Below are positions 15,462 through 22,155 of a stretch of DNA of 26,527 nucleotides, in pieces (the first letter of the stretch is position 1; each line of letters begins with the position of its first letter). The position numbers and the translations under genes were made by a program. Source of the DNA: DASTBU01 sp035711845 (GTDB taxonomy: Bacteria > Acidobacteriota > Vicinamibacteria > Vicinamibacterales > 2-12-FULL-66-21); contig DASTBU010000184.1 in the NCBI GenBank assembly GCA_035711845.1, positions 1 to 26,527 of the forward strand. The letters run 5' to 3'. The notes below the pieces were generated by a model. It saw only the letters and a list, made by a program, of their open reading frames with translations. It had not been told where the DNA came from and did not search any database.

Positions 15462-16205
15462 ATGGCGTTATTCTCCCGATCCAGTCAACCGGCGCCCCAG
15501 ATGGATGTGCCCATCGAGCCGTCGCTGGCGCCGAACACCCTGATCGGCCTCCGCAGTATCGAGAAGTCCTACGCCCACGGCACCAGCCGGACGTACGTGC
15601 TGCGGCGCATCAACGTGGATGTCAAGGAAGGCGAGTTCATCTCGATCATGGGGCCGTCGGGCGCGGGCAAGTCCACGCTGCTGCACATCGTGGGCATGCA
15701 CGACAGCGCGTGGACCGGCGAGTACTACTTCCTCGATCAACCCGTCCATCGACTGGCGGCCAAGGAGCGCGCGAAGCTGCACAAGCAGTACATCGGGTTC
15801 GTGTTCCAGAGCTACCACCTGCTCGATCATCTGACGGTCTACGAGAACCTGGACATCCCGCTGTCCTATCGCGATATCAAGAAGTCGGAGCGCGAGAGCA
15901 TGGTCTGCGACATTCTCGACAAGTTCGCGATCGTCGGGAAAAAGGACCTGTATCCAAATCAGCTCTCGGGCGGCCAGCAGCAGCTCGTCGCGGTGGCGCG
16001 CGCGGTGATCTCCAATCCGAAGGTGATTCTCGCCGATGAGCCCACCGGCAACCTGCACACGAGCCAGGGCAAGGAGATCATGGAGCTGTTCAAGAGGCTC
16101 AACGAAACGGGCACCACGATCATCCAGGTCACCCACTCGGAAACCAACGCCAGCTACGGCAGCCGCATCATCCAGCTCCGCGACGGCTGGGTGGTGGACG
16201 AATAG
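15462..16205 (+). CDS. MacB/LolD-type ABC transporter ATP-binding protein
   Basis: A 247-aa ATPase with all motifs: Walker A GPSGAGKST (64-72), Q-loop Q116, signature LSGGQ (168-172), Walker B VILADEPTGNL (188-198) and H-loop H225. ADEPTGNLHT and QSYHLLDHLTVYENL place it in the MacB/LolD/FtsE class that works with FtsX-fold permeases. The N-terminal 25 residues are a non-conserved tail. The only FtsX-type permease nearby is the ADOP-type gene upstream on the same strand, so the two may work together although a separate promoter is suggested. The signature is followed by QQLVAVARA, where most relatives read QRVAIARA. The stop codon abuts heptad array E. Confidence 0.93.
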   Translation: MALFSRSSQPAPQMDVPIEPSLAPNTLIGLRSIEKSYAHGTSRTYVLRRINVDVKEGEFISIMGPSGAGKSTLLHIVGMHDSAWTGEYYFLDQPVHRLAAKERAKLHKQYIGFVFQSYHLLDHLTVYENLDIPLSYRDIKKSERESMVCDILDKFAIVGKKDLYPNQLSGGQQQLVAVARAVISNPKVILADEPTGNLHTSQGKEIMELFKRLNETGTTIIQVTHSETNASYGSRIIQLRDGWVVDE

Positions 16206-16257
16206 GAATGCTGAATTTTGAATGCTGAATGCTGAATGCTGAATGGTGAATGCTGAG
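16206..16257. repeat. Heptad array E, unit TGAATGC (left arm)
   Basis: About seven in-phase units of TGAATGC (with variants TGAATTT, TGAATGG, TGAGTCG) begin directly after the ATPase stop codon. The array is the inverted partner of array F at 16327-16368, whose unit CATTCAG is the reverse complement. Confidence 0.92.
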
Positions 16258-16286
16258 TCGTCGACGCGTGAGGAGCGCTCAAAAGA

Positions 16287-16321
16287 CAAAGGCCGGGGCC
16301 CTAAGGGGCGCCCGGCCTTTG
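16287..16321. terminator. GC-rich terminator-like hairpin between convergent genes
   Basis: CAAAGGCCGGG (16287-16297) and CCCGGCCTTTG (16311-16321) form a perfect 11-bp stem, and the loop GCCCTAAGGGGC can pair internally. Read on the minus strand it is followed by the T-rich TCTTTTG, so it most resembles a terminator for the RRM gene, though it may work both ways. It sits between two complementary heptad arrays. Confidence 0.8.
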
Positions 16322-16326
16322 CCCTT

Positions 16327-16368
16327 CATTCAGCATTCAGCATTCAGCATTCAGCATTCAGCATTCAG
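16327..16368. repeat. Heptad array F, unit CATTCAG (right arm)
   Basis: Six perfect copies of CATTCAG end one base before the stop codon of the RRM gene. They are the reverse complement of the units in array E, so transcripts crossing both could form a stem of roughly 40 bp around the terminator-like hairpin. Confidence 0.95.
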
Positions 16369-16369
16369 A

Positions 16370-16720
16370 TTACCACCTTGGTTCTTTCCTTCGGCCTCCG
16401 CTGAAGTCGGCGTCGTCGTAGCTGCGACCGCCGCCGCGGCCTCGTCCGCCGCCGAATCCGCCGCCACCTTCAGGTTTCGGCCGCGCCTCGTTCACCACGA
16501 GGGCGCGCCCTTCCATCTGATATTCGTGGAATTCGGAAATGGCCTTCTGGGCGTCGTCGTCCGAAGCCATCTCCACGAAGGCGAAGCCGCGCGCCCGACC
16601 CGTGGCCATGTCCCGCATCACCCGGACGTTGTCGACCTTGCCCGCGCGGCTGAACAGCTCGGTGAGCTGATCCTCCGTGGCCGAGTACGGAAGATTGCCG
16701 ACGTAGAGTCTCCTGCCCAT
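16370..16720 (-). CDS. RRM-type RNA-binding protein with glycine-rich tail
   Basis: A 116-aa protein with one RNA-recognition motif (about 3-80) carrying RNP2 LYVGNL (5-10) and RNP1 RGFAFVEM (44-51), followed by a Gly/Arg-rich tail (GGGGFGGGRGRGGGR). This is the layout of the small bacterial RBP family, several of which in cyanobacteria are cold-induced RNA chaperones; the role here is inferred. The ATG at 16720 is preceded by TAGGTGACAGG, which includes an AGGTGA Shine-Dalgarno. Although the frame is open upstream, the RRM fold starts at this methionine. The likely promoter is about 150 bp upstream, leaving a long leader. Confidence 0.95.
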   Translation of the reverse strand: MGRRLYVGNLPYSATEDQLTELFSRAGKVDNVRVMRDMATGRARGFAFVEMASDDDAQKAISEFHEYQMEGRALVVNEARPKPEGGGGFGGGRGRGGGRSYDDADFSGGRRKEPRW

Positions 16721-16877
16721 CCTGTCACCTACCCGTGCCAATTGACGCGCTACTGTGTCTGAAGCGCTCGCTCGCGCGCGCCGAGCCGGGCGCCATCGGA
16801 AAGCTCTCGCGGATTGCGTTGCGGAAGGGGTCTTACCTGCGCAGGCAAGGAGCGGGCTCCCATTCGCCGCGAGTATA
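16721..16877 (-). promoter_or_regulatory. Long 5' leader and promoter of the RRM gene
   Basis: On the minus strand an extended -10, TGC-TATACT (hexamer 16877-16872), predicts a start near 16865 and a leader of about 145 nt. The leader contains a near-perfect 18-bp palindrome at 16832-16849 (CTTACCTGCGCAGGCAAG on the plus strand), able to form a stable hairpin. Long structured leaders are known for cold-shock-type RNA-binding protein genes; autoregulation or temperature control here is inference. No coding sequence is evident in this stretch. Confidence 0.5.
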
Positions 16878-16918
16878 GCAGAATGCATGCCGGGTCCCGG
16901 CCGCCGTCCCACAGCATC

Positions 16919-17016
16919 CCGGCTGGGGTCGGATCGCGATTTTCGAAAACGGGAACCGGCAGAGATTTCAGAATCTGCAACGTTTTCCGAAAATAGAGAT
17001 CTGACCCCACTTCCGG
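16919..17016. repeat. 98-bp imperfect palindrome, REP/MITE-like
   Basis: The left arm (16919-16951) and right arm (16981-17016) are reverse complements with only a few mismatches and small gaps. Both contain GGGGTC-GATC on the outside and ATTTTCG-AAAACG on the inside. The central part holds a smaller hairpin around AGATT-TCAG-AATCT. AT content inside the arms contrasts with the surroundings. It lies just before the SCO gene start and behind the RRM promoter. It looks like a mobile palindromic intergenic element, but no transposase is near. Confidence 0.75.
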
Positions 17017-17029
17017 CTAGAGTGAATGG

Positions 17030-17872
17030 ATGGCCTGGCGTGCGCTTTTGATGTCGACCCTCTTGGCGGTGGCTGCCTGCTCTCGCGGCCAGGAGTACGA
17101 GCTCCGGGGGCAGGTGCTGGCGATCGACCTCGAGCGTCAGGAAATAAGGGTCCAGCACGAGGACATCAAGGGGTTCATGCCGGCGATGACCATGCCGTTC
17201 AAGGTGAGGGACGGCGAGGTGCTGGCGGCGAGGGCACCGGGGGAAATCATTCGGGCAACGCTGGTCGTCGAAGGTGGGCGCACCTACCTCAAAGATATCG
17301 AGAAGACCGGCCAGGCACCCCTCGCGGAGGGGCCATCGCCTCCGACATTCGACATGCTGGATGCGGGAGAAGCGGTGCCTGACGAGCCGTTCGTCGATCA
17401 GAACGGCGACTCGCGACGGCTCTCCGAGTGGCGGGGCAAGGCGGTGGCCGTCACGTTCATATACACACGGTGTCCGCTTCCAGACTTCTGCCCGTTGATG
17501 GATCGGCATTTCGCGGCGGTCCAGAAAGCCGTCGCGGCGGACCCCGGCCTGCGCGACCGGGTGCACCTCGTGACGGTCAGCTTCGATCCCGACTTCGATC
17601 GGCCCCCTGTTTTGAAGGCCCACGCTGCGAGAGCGGGCGCCGACCCAACGGTCTGGAGTTTCGTGACGGGCGACCGCGAGGACATCGATCGCTTCGGGTC
17701 GCGGTTCGGCGTGTCCATCATCCGCGACGAGAAGGCAGCGCCGGAGATCGTGCATAATCTGCGCACCGCCGTCATAGACGCAAAGGGCCGGCTCGTGAAG
17801 GTGTTGAGCGGCAACGAATGGCAGCCTGCGGACCTGTTGAACGAGTTGAGGAGCTCGATTGACGCCAGGTGA
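17030..17872 (+). CDS. CusF-SCO1/SenC fusion lipoprotein (copper chaperone / thiol protein)
   Basis: A 280-aa lipoprotein with lipobox AVAAC (Cys17). An N-terminal CusF-like domain (about 22-92) has the copper-binding pattern H43 with M50, M53 and M55 (GFMPAMTMPF). A SCO1/SenC thioredoxin-fold domain follows (about 105-275) with C148 and C154 in CPLPDFCP and H242 (VHNLRT), the three usual copper ligands. The cysteines are spaced CX5C instead of the CX3C of classical SCO proteins. Such proteins help metallate the CuA site of cytochrome oxidase or reduce its thiols; no oxidase gene is in this window. The stop overlaps the next gene by 14 bp. Confidence 0.92.
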   Translation: MAWRALLMSTLLAVAACSRGQEYELRGQVLAIDLERQEIRVQHEDIKGFMPAMTMPFKVRDGEVLAARAPGEIIRATLVVEGGRTYLKDIEKTGQAPLAEGPSPPTFDMLDAGEAVPDEPFVDQNGDSRRLSEWRGKAVAVTFIYTRCPLPDFCPLMDRHFAAVQKAVAADPGLRDRVHLVTVSFDPDFDRPPVLKAHAARAGADPTVWSFVTGDREDIDRFGSRFGVSIIRDEKAAPEIVHNLRTAVIDAKGRLVKVLSGNEWQPADLLNELRSSIDAR

Positions 17873-18539
17873 GGCCCCACCGCTCACGGCGTTCAACGCT
17901 CGTGAGCGGCGACTGATTCAGCGCCTCCGCACGCCCACGGCCGTCCAGGCCTGGCTGAACGCGCTTCCCTACAACACCGAGCCTGCTCCCTCCGGCGCGA
18001 CGCTCCGCAGCTTCCGCGGCGTGGTACGTCTGGGCACGGCGCATTGCCTCGAAGCCGCGCTCTCGGCGGCCGTGATCATGGAGCAGCATGGCCGTCCGCC
18101 GCTCGTCCTGAGCTTCGAGTCCATCGATGAGCTGGACCACGTCATCTTCGTGTATCAGCGACAAGGCCGCTGGGGATCGATCGCGCGCTCGCGCGATCCT
18201 GGGCTGCACGGCCGGCGGCCCGTCTTTGCCACGCCCCGCGCGCTCGCGTTGAGCTACGTCGATCCGTACGTCGACTTCACGGGCCGCGTCACCGGCTACG
18301 CCGTCGTCGATCTGCGAATCCTCGGGAACTACGACTGGCGGCTGTCGGACGCGAACATCTGGAAGGTGGAGCGGGTGCTGCTCGACCACCCGCATCGCGC
18401 CATCCGATCCTCGGATCGGAGGATCGACGCGCTCCGGCGCCGCTACTTCAAGTTTCGGCGTGAGCATCCGGGGCAGAAACCGGTCCACTACTACCGGGGA
18501 CGTGAGCGATGGAGCGCCCTGCCCAGGTACCTCCGGTGA
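17859..18539 (+). CDS. Transglutaminase-like protein of uncertain function
   Basis: A 226-aa soluble protein with no signal peptide or membrane helix. Residues 59-105 (C63 in GTAHCLEAALSAA, H94 in ELDHVIFVY) and D113 or D136 are arranged like the Cys-His-Asp core of transglutaminase-like/cysteine-protease folds; this is a weak motif match. The start is TTG at 17859, supported by GAGGAG (17848-17853) five bases upstream, so the gene overlaps the SCO gene by 14 bp and is translated from the same mRNA. The C-terminus is basic (RRRYFKFRREH), suggesting nucleic-acid or membrane contact. A link to copper handling is suggested only by the overlap. Confidence 0.8.
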   Translation: MTPGEAPPLTAFNARERRLIQRLRTPTAVQAWLNALPYNTEPAPSGATLRSFRGVVRLGTAHCLEAALSAAVIMEQHGRPPLVLSFESIDELDHVIFVYQRQGRWGSIARSRDPGLHGRRPVFATPRALALSYVDPYVDFTGRVTGYAVVDLRILGNYDWRLSDANIWKVERVLLDHPHRAIRSSDRRIDALRRRYFKFRREHPGQKPVHYYRGRERWSALPRYLR

Positions 18540-18624
18540 GGGGAACGGTGGGAACGGAGATACTTGAGGGTGAACAACGCGCGTGAGTTTTGATCCCTCG
18601 CGGGCGCTGAACATGTCATCGAAC

Positions 18625-18653
18625 TGGACAAAGGACGCTACGGGCTGTATATA
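18625..18653 (+). promoter_or_regulatory. Sigma-70-type promoter of the subtilisin operon
   Basis: TGGACA (18625-18630) and TATATA (18648-18653) are separated by 17 bp, with TG at 18646-18647 just before the -10. Transcription would start near 18660, about 45 nt before the ATG at 18705. This is among the best consensus promoters in the window. Confidence 0.7.
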
Positions 18654-18704
18654 GCGTCAACACACGCCAACAATTGGCACATACCTGCCCTGGGGGCCCA
18701 GGCC

Positions 18705-20270
18705 ATGCGCAGTCGGTCGCTCGGGTTCGCTGCACTCGTTGTCACAACGGGTCTCGTCGGTCTGGCGCAGCAGCGTCAGGAGCCGCCGACTCGGTCCGCT
18801 TTCAAGCAGCGGACCCACGATGTCCCCACGCCGGGACGGCTCGGGGCGCTGCGGTCGGAAATGCCCCCGCCGATGACGGTAGACGCCTCCGGCGTCGCGG
18901 TCCCTCGCCCCGACGTTTGGGATGTGGATTCCGTCACGGGCGCGCAATACCGGCGAGGCGAGGTACTGGTCCGTTTCAGAGAGGGCGCCGACGCCATCGG
19001 ACGCCTTCGAGCGCTGCGGACTGCAAGGGGCACCAGGGCCGCTCGCAGCGCCGGGGGCGATTGGACGCTGGTGGAGCTCGAACCCGGAACGGAACCGAGA
19101 GAAGCGATCCGGGCCCTGCGGGCGGGAGGCGACATTGCCGAGGCTTCGCTGAACTACCGCGTCCGGACCCGGCAGTTCCGTCCGAACGACGAGTTCCACC
19201 ACCTCCAGTGGAACTTCACGGCCATCAACCTGCCTGTCGCCTGGGAGATCAACCCCGGCGCGCGCAACGATGTCGTGGTCGCGGTGATAGACACCGGATT
19301 GAACATCGTGTCCGACACGTTCGTCTTCGTCTCCCCGTTCGGGGACATACCCGTACGATTCGCGGCCGTTCCCGACCTCGTTACCGACGATCGTATCGTC
19401 AACCCGTACGACTTCGTGTACGACGACGAATTCCCGGTTGATCTGGGCGGGCACGGGACGCACGTCGCCGGAACCATCGCCCAGCAGACGAACAACAACA
19501 TCGGCGTAGCGGGCGTGGCGTTCAACGTCAGGCTGATGCCGCTGAAGGTTCTCACCGGCGGTGCCTTCCTGACGTCTTGGGACGACGTGTTCAATCCTGG
19601 CAATCCAGGGGGCACCGTGGCCATCATCGCCGACGCAATCCGATATGCCGCCGACAACAACGCCAGGGTGATCAACCTCAGTCTTGGCGGTCCCGGCCCG
19701 GCACCGCCGCTGCGCGATGCAATCTCCTACGCGGTCTCGCGCGGAGCCTTTGTGGCGATTGCGGCGGGAAACAGCGGCGACGAGGGGAATCCCATCGACT
19801 ATCCCGCCGCCTACGCGGAGGACATCAACGGAGCCATGGCGGTCGGAGCGGTCAATCGCAGTCTGCGACGCACGACCTACTCCAGCTTCCATCCCTACGT
19901 CGAGATCTGCGCCCCCGGCGGCGAGCTGAACGCATTCTTCGACTTCGAGAACGGAATCACGCAGACAGGCTATCGGGAGGACTCGACGCTCTCGTTTCTG
20001 ACGCTTGGGGAGAAGGTGGCAGCCCTGGCGCTCGGGTTCAGGCCACGGTTCGACGACTTCGAGCTCCGGCCCTTCCAGGGAACCTCGATGGCGGCGCCCC
20101 ATGTCGCGGGCGTCGCAGCGCTGTTGTACTCCCAGGGCATCACCAACCCGGGCGCCATCGAAGAAGCCATCAAGCGGTTCGCACAACCCATCAGCGCCAG
20201 TGCCGAGGAATGTGGCGCGGGACTGATCGATGCGCGGCGCGCGCTCCGTGGCTTCGGCCTGGCGCGTTGA
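18705..20270 (+). CDS. Secreted subtilisin-family (S8) serine protease
   Basis: A 521-aa exported protease. Residues 1-22 are a signal peptide. A prodomain-like region follows (about 80-155; VLVRFREGADAIGRLRALR resembles I9-type inhibitors), then the catalytic domain (about 165-515). Catalytic residues: D196 (VIDTG), H250 (GHGTHVAG), oxyanion N356 (AAGNSGD) and S461 (GTSMAAPHVAG). The D-to-H gap is about 54 residues, and inserts before the serine suggest surface loops or calcium sites. No C-terminal sorting domain is present. The next gene starts 14 bp later on the same transcript and encodes a probable outer-membrane protein, which could anchor or assist the protease (inference). Confidence 0.94.
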   Translation: MRSRSLGFAALVVTTGLVGLAQQRQEPPTRSAFKQRTHDVPTPGRLGALRSEMPPPMTVDASGVAVPRPDVWDVDSVTGAQYRRGEVLVRFREGADAIGRLRALRTARGTRAARSAGGDWTLVELEPGTEPREAIRALRAGGDIAEASLNYRVRTRQFRPNDEFHHLQWNFTAINLPVAWEINPGARNDVVVAVIDTGLNIVSDTFVFVSPFGDIPVRFAAVPDLVTDDRIVNPYDFVYDDEFPVDLGGHGTHVAGTIAQQTNNNIGVAGVAFNVRLMPLKVLTGGAFLTSWDDVFNPGNPGGTVAIIADAIRYAADNNARVINLSLGGPGPAPPLRDAISYAVSRGAFVAIAAGNSGDEGNPIDYPAAYAEDINGAMAVGAVNRSLRRTTYSSFHPYVEICAPGGELNAFFDFENGITQTGYREDSTLSFLTLGEKVAALALGFRPRFDDFELRPFQGTSMAAPHVAGVAALLYSQGITNPGAIEEAIKRFAQPISASAEECGAGLIDARRALRGFGLAR

Positions 20271-20284
20271 TTCCGGACAGCCCC

Positions 20285-21289
20285 ATGCACATCACGTCAA
20301 GACGGCTCTGCCTTGGAATTGCCGGCGGCATGGTGCTGGCGCTCACGACGGCGGCGCACGCGCAGGAGCCATCCGAGGACACAACACCGGCACGACAGCA
20401 GCGTCCAGCGCCTGGCATCGGATTCGACGCGTTCGGCGGGGCGGGGATTACCTGGCCGGCTGCCGCCGACAGCATCGAAGCGGTGGGGCTGGAATCGCGG
20501 TCGGTCGAGTTCGGAGGCGGGGCTCGCGTGACCGGTCTGTGGCGTCAGCTGTTCGCTCAGGTGGCGCTCCACCGCTGGTCGGAGTCGGGCGAACGTGTGT
20601 TCGTCGATTCGACCGGGACACGCTTCCCTCTTGGCATCCCGCTGACAGTGGAAGGAACGTATGTAGACATCAGCGCTGGCTGGAAGGCACCGATGGTCAC
20701 GAGCACGGGTCGAACGGTGCTGTGGTCCTATATCGCGGCGGGCGCCGGCGTCGCCACCTACTCCGAGGAGTCACCGTTCGCCGAAGAGGGCGAGAACATC
20801 GACACACAATCCGTCTCGTACCACGTGCTCGGCGGCGTCGAGGTCCCAATCGTGCGCTGGCTGGCTGCCGCGTTCGACCTCCGGTATCGATTCGTCCCGA
20901 ACGTTCTCGGCGAGGATGGTGTGTCCGGAGCGCTCGGTGAGGATGTGCTCGGAGGACTGCAGGCCAGTGCCGGCCTGCGCATCGGCTTCGGCGGCGGGTC
21001 ACGACCTGGCCGGGCCGTGCCCGCTCCAGCCCCGCCGCCCGCGGAACGCCGGCCGGCGGCCGCGCCGCTCGTCCAGCCTGCGGTCGAAGCCGCCTCGATC
21101 ATCGAGACAGCGCCCGTGTATCTGCGGCCTGACACCCGACGCGTCCCACTGCGAACATTGAGCCGGGGCACATCCGTGCGGGTCCTCGAGGAGGCCGGCG
21201 ACTGGGTGCGAATCGAGTTCAGCGATCCGCAGTATGGACCGAGGGTCGGGTGGGTTCAGCGAACGTTCATCCAAATCGACAAGAAGTAG
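20285..21289 (+). CDS. Outer-membrane beta-barrel-like protein with C-terminal SH3-like domain
   Basis: A 334-aa exported protein. The signal peptide runs to about 26 (TTAAHA). Residues 40-235 alternate hydrophobic and polar residues in short strands with Gly/Tyr/Trp, as in small outer-membrane barrels (AFGGAGITW, YIAAGAGVATY, LRYRFVPNVLG). A Pro/Ala-rich linker (240-268) connects to a bacterial SH3-like domain (270-332) with APVYLRPD, LSRGTSVRVLEEAGDWVRIE and GWVQRTFI, typical of SH3_3. SH3 domains often bind peptidoglycan, so the protein may bridge outer membrane and cell wall. It shares a transcript with the subtilisin gene. The frame is open upstream inside the protease gene, but only this ATG gives a signal peptide. 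Confidence 0.85.
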   Translation: MHITSRRLCLGIAGGMVLALTTAAHAQEPSEDTTPARQQRPAPGIGFDAFGGAGITWPAAADSIEAVGLESRSVEFGGGARVTGLWRQLFAQVALHRWSESGERVFVDSTGTRFPLGIPLTVEGTYVDISAGWKAPMVTSTGRTVLWSYIAAGAGVATYSEESPFAEEGENIDTQSVSYHVLGGVEVPIVRWLAAAFDLRYRFVPNVLGEDGVSGALGEDVLGGLQASAGLRIGFGGGSRPGRAVPAPAPPPAERRPAAAPLVQPAVEAASIIETAPVYLRPDTRRVPLRTLSRGTSVRVLEEAGDWVRIEFSDPQYGPRVGWVQRTFIQIDKK

Positions 21290-21295
21290 CCCCTG

Positions 21296-21595
21296 TCAAT
21301 CGAGATCGAAGTCCCTCGTGGGCTTCGTCACCGGCTCCTGGCGAGCCTGCTTCAGCGCTTCCTCGAAGCGTTTCGAGAGCGCGTCGCCGCGGGTGCGTTC
21401 CGCGGCGACCGATTCCTGGAAGATCGCCTCGCGCCGGGCTGCCGCCTCGTCGAGGATGCGGTGGGCATCCGACAACTCCGGCCGATCGGACCGCACGGGT
21501 TCCACGTGGCGGACGATGCGGCGGAGGTTGGTGTCGATCACGAGGGTGGCCTGACAGCAAGGGCAGGCGACCTCGAACTCGGACTTGAGCGTCAT
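21296..21595 (-). CDS. Small CPCC-motif protein of unknown function
   Basis: A 99-aa cytoplasmic protein. Near the N-terminus is CPCC (11-14) followed by QATLVIDT, resembling half of a zinc ribbon; no second cysteine pair is present, so metal binding would need dimerisation. The remainder (about 42-88) is a charged alpha-helical segment likely to form a coiled coil (ILDEAAARREAIFQESVAAE). I do not recognise a named family. It follows the lipoprotein gene by 19 bp on the same strand and is probably in one transcript with it. A further in-frame ATG at 21637 is upstream, but the shorter start avoids overlap with the lipoprotein stop. Confidence 0.75.
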   Translation of the reverse strand: MTLKSEFEVACPCCQATLVIDTNLRRIVRHVEPVRSDRPELSDAHRILDEAAARREAIFQESVAAERTRGDALSKRFEEALKQARQEPVTKPTRDFDLD

Positions 21596-21614
21596 ATCTT
21601 CGTGCCTCGTGTCG

Positions 21615-21971
21615 CTATTTAGGAAACCGCACGCCACTCCAACTGAGCTTTATCGGCTTCCCGTCTGCGTCGGTTGCCGTCACCTCGATCTTGCGGACGC
21701 TCATGCGTCCCCGGTCGTACCGCTGACCGAAGCTGGTCTGCATGTTGCTCAACACCGCGTTCATGCGCGCGCCGGGCGCCAGCGACGGCACTCCGCCTCC
21801 GAAATAGTCGTTCACCACCAGCCGGACGTCCTTCCATTCGCTGCTGGTCTGGTTCTCGACCGTGATGATGCCCTCCTCGAGCGTGATCGGATCCCGCCGC
21901 TCCGAGCAGGCCAGCGCCAGCAGCAACGCGGCGCCCACTGCACCGCGAACCAGAGACGAGCCTCGGATCAT
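21615..21971 (-). CDS. Small lipoprotein of unknown function, 118 aa
   Basis: The start at 21971 gives a lipoprotein signal with lipobox ALAC (about residue 22, followed by SERRD). The mature part has an immunoglobulin-like beta pattern (ITVENQTSSEWKDVRLVVND, then VRKIEVTATDADGKPIKLSW), similar to small periplasmic proteins with FxxLR-type Ig folds; no specific family is recognised. A longer frame begins at 22034 but would cross the divergent promoter. The -10 TATCAT ends 6 bp before this ATG, so the mRNA should be leaderless or nearly so. It precedes the CPCC protein gene. Confidence 0.8.
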   Translation of the reverse strand: MIRGSSLVRGAVGAALLLALACSERRDPITLEEGIITVENQTSSEWKDVRLVVNDYFGGGVPSLAPGARMNAVLSNMQTSFGQRYDRGRMSVRKIEVTATDADGKPIKLSWSGVRFPK

Positions 21972-21976
21972 CGGTC

Positions 21977-21983
21977 TATGATA
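21977..21983. promoter_or_regulatory. Bidirectional -10 element between divergent starts
   Basis: TATGATA reads TATGAT on the plus strand (21977-21982) and TATCAT on the minus strand (21983-21978). ATG codons lie exactly 6 bp away on each side: 21989 on the plus strand and 21971 on the minus strand. Both transcripts would be leaderless. Clear -35 elements were not identified on either side. Confidence 0.55.
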
Positions 21984-22017
21984 GCGCCATGCGGACAATC
22001 GCGCAGACTGGCCGTTG

Positions 22018-22155
22018 ATGCTGGGGCTCTTCATCGCGGGCGCGGCTTATCTGGCCTGGCTGATCCTGGTCGCGCGCTCCACGCCGGGCATCACCTGCCA
22101 CCTCAGTCACCGTAGGTCGATCCACGTCGTCCATTTCGTGGAGCGGCAGCCGTGA
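22018..22155 (+). CDS. 45-aa single-span membrane peptide coupled to EEP gene
   Basis: An ORF of 45 codons starting at ATG 22018 with a hydrophobic helix (LGLFIAGAAYLAWLILVA, residues 2-19) and a basic, His-rich tail. It ends in GTGA, overlapping the GTG start of the EEP-family gene by 4 bp, the coupling used by genuine operon genes in this window. A nine-codon leaderless ORF (21989-22018, MRTIAQTGR) ends exactly at its start (TGATG). No homologue is recognised; coding is supported by context only. It might help place the EEP protein at the membrane. Confidence 0.55.
   Translation: MLGLFIAGAAYLAWLILVARSTPGITCHLSHRRSIHVVHFVERQP

Noticed and set aside
18657..20186. A 509-codon minus-strand frame opposite the subtilisin gene
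   Set aside because: It has no recognisable domains; all four subtilisin active-site motifs are on the plus strand.
19577..20284. Upstream extension of the barrel/SH3 gene within the subtilisin gene
   Set aside because: The extension is a shadow frame of the protease catalytic domain; the signal peptide starts at 20285.
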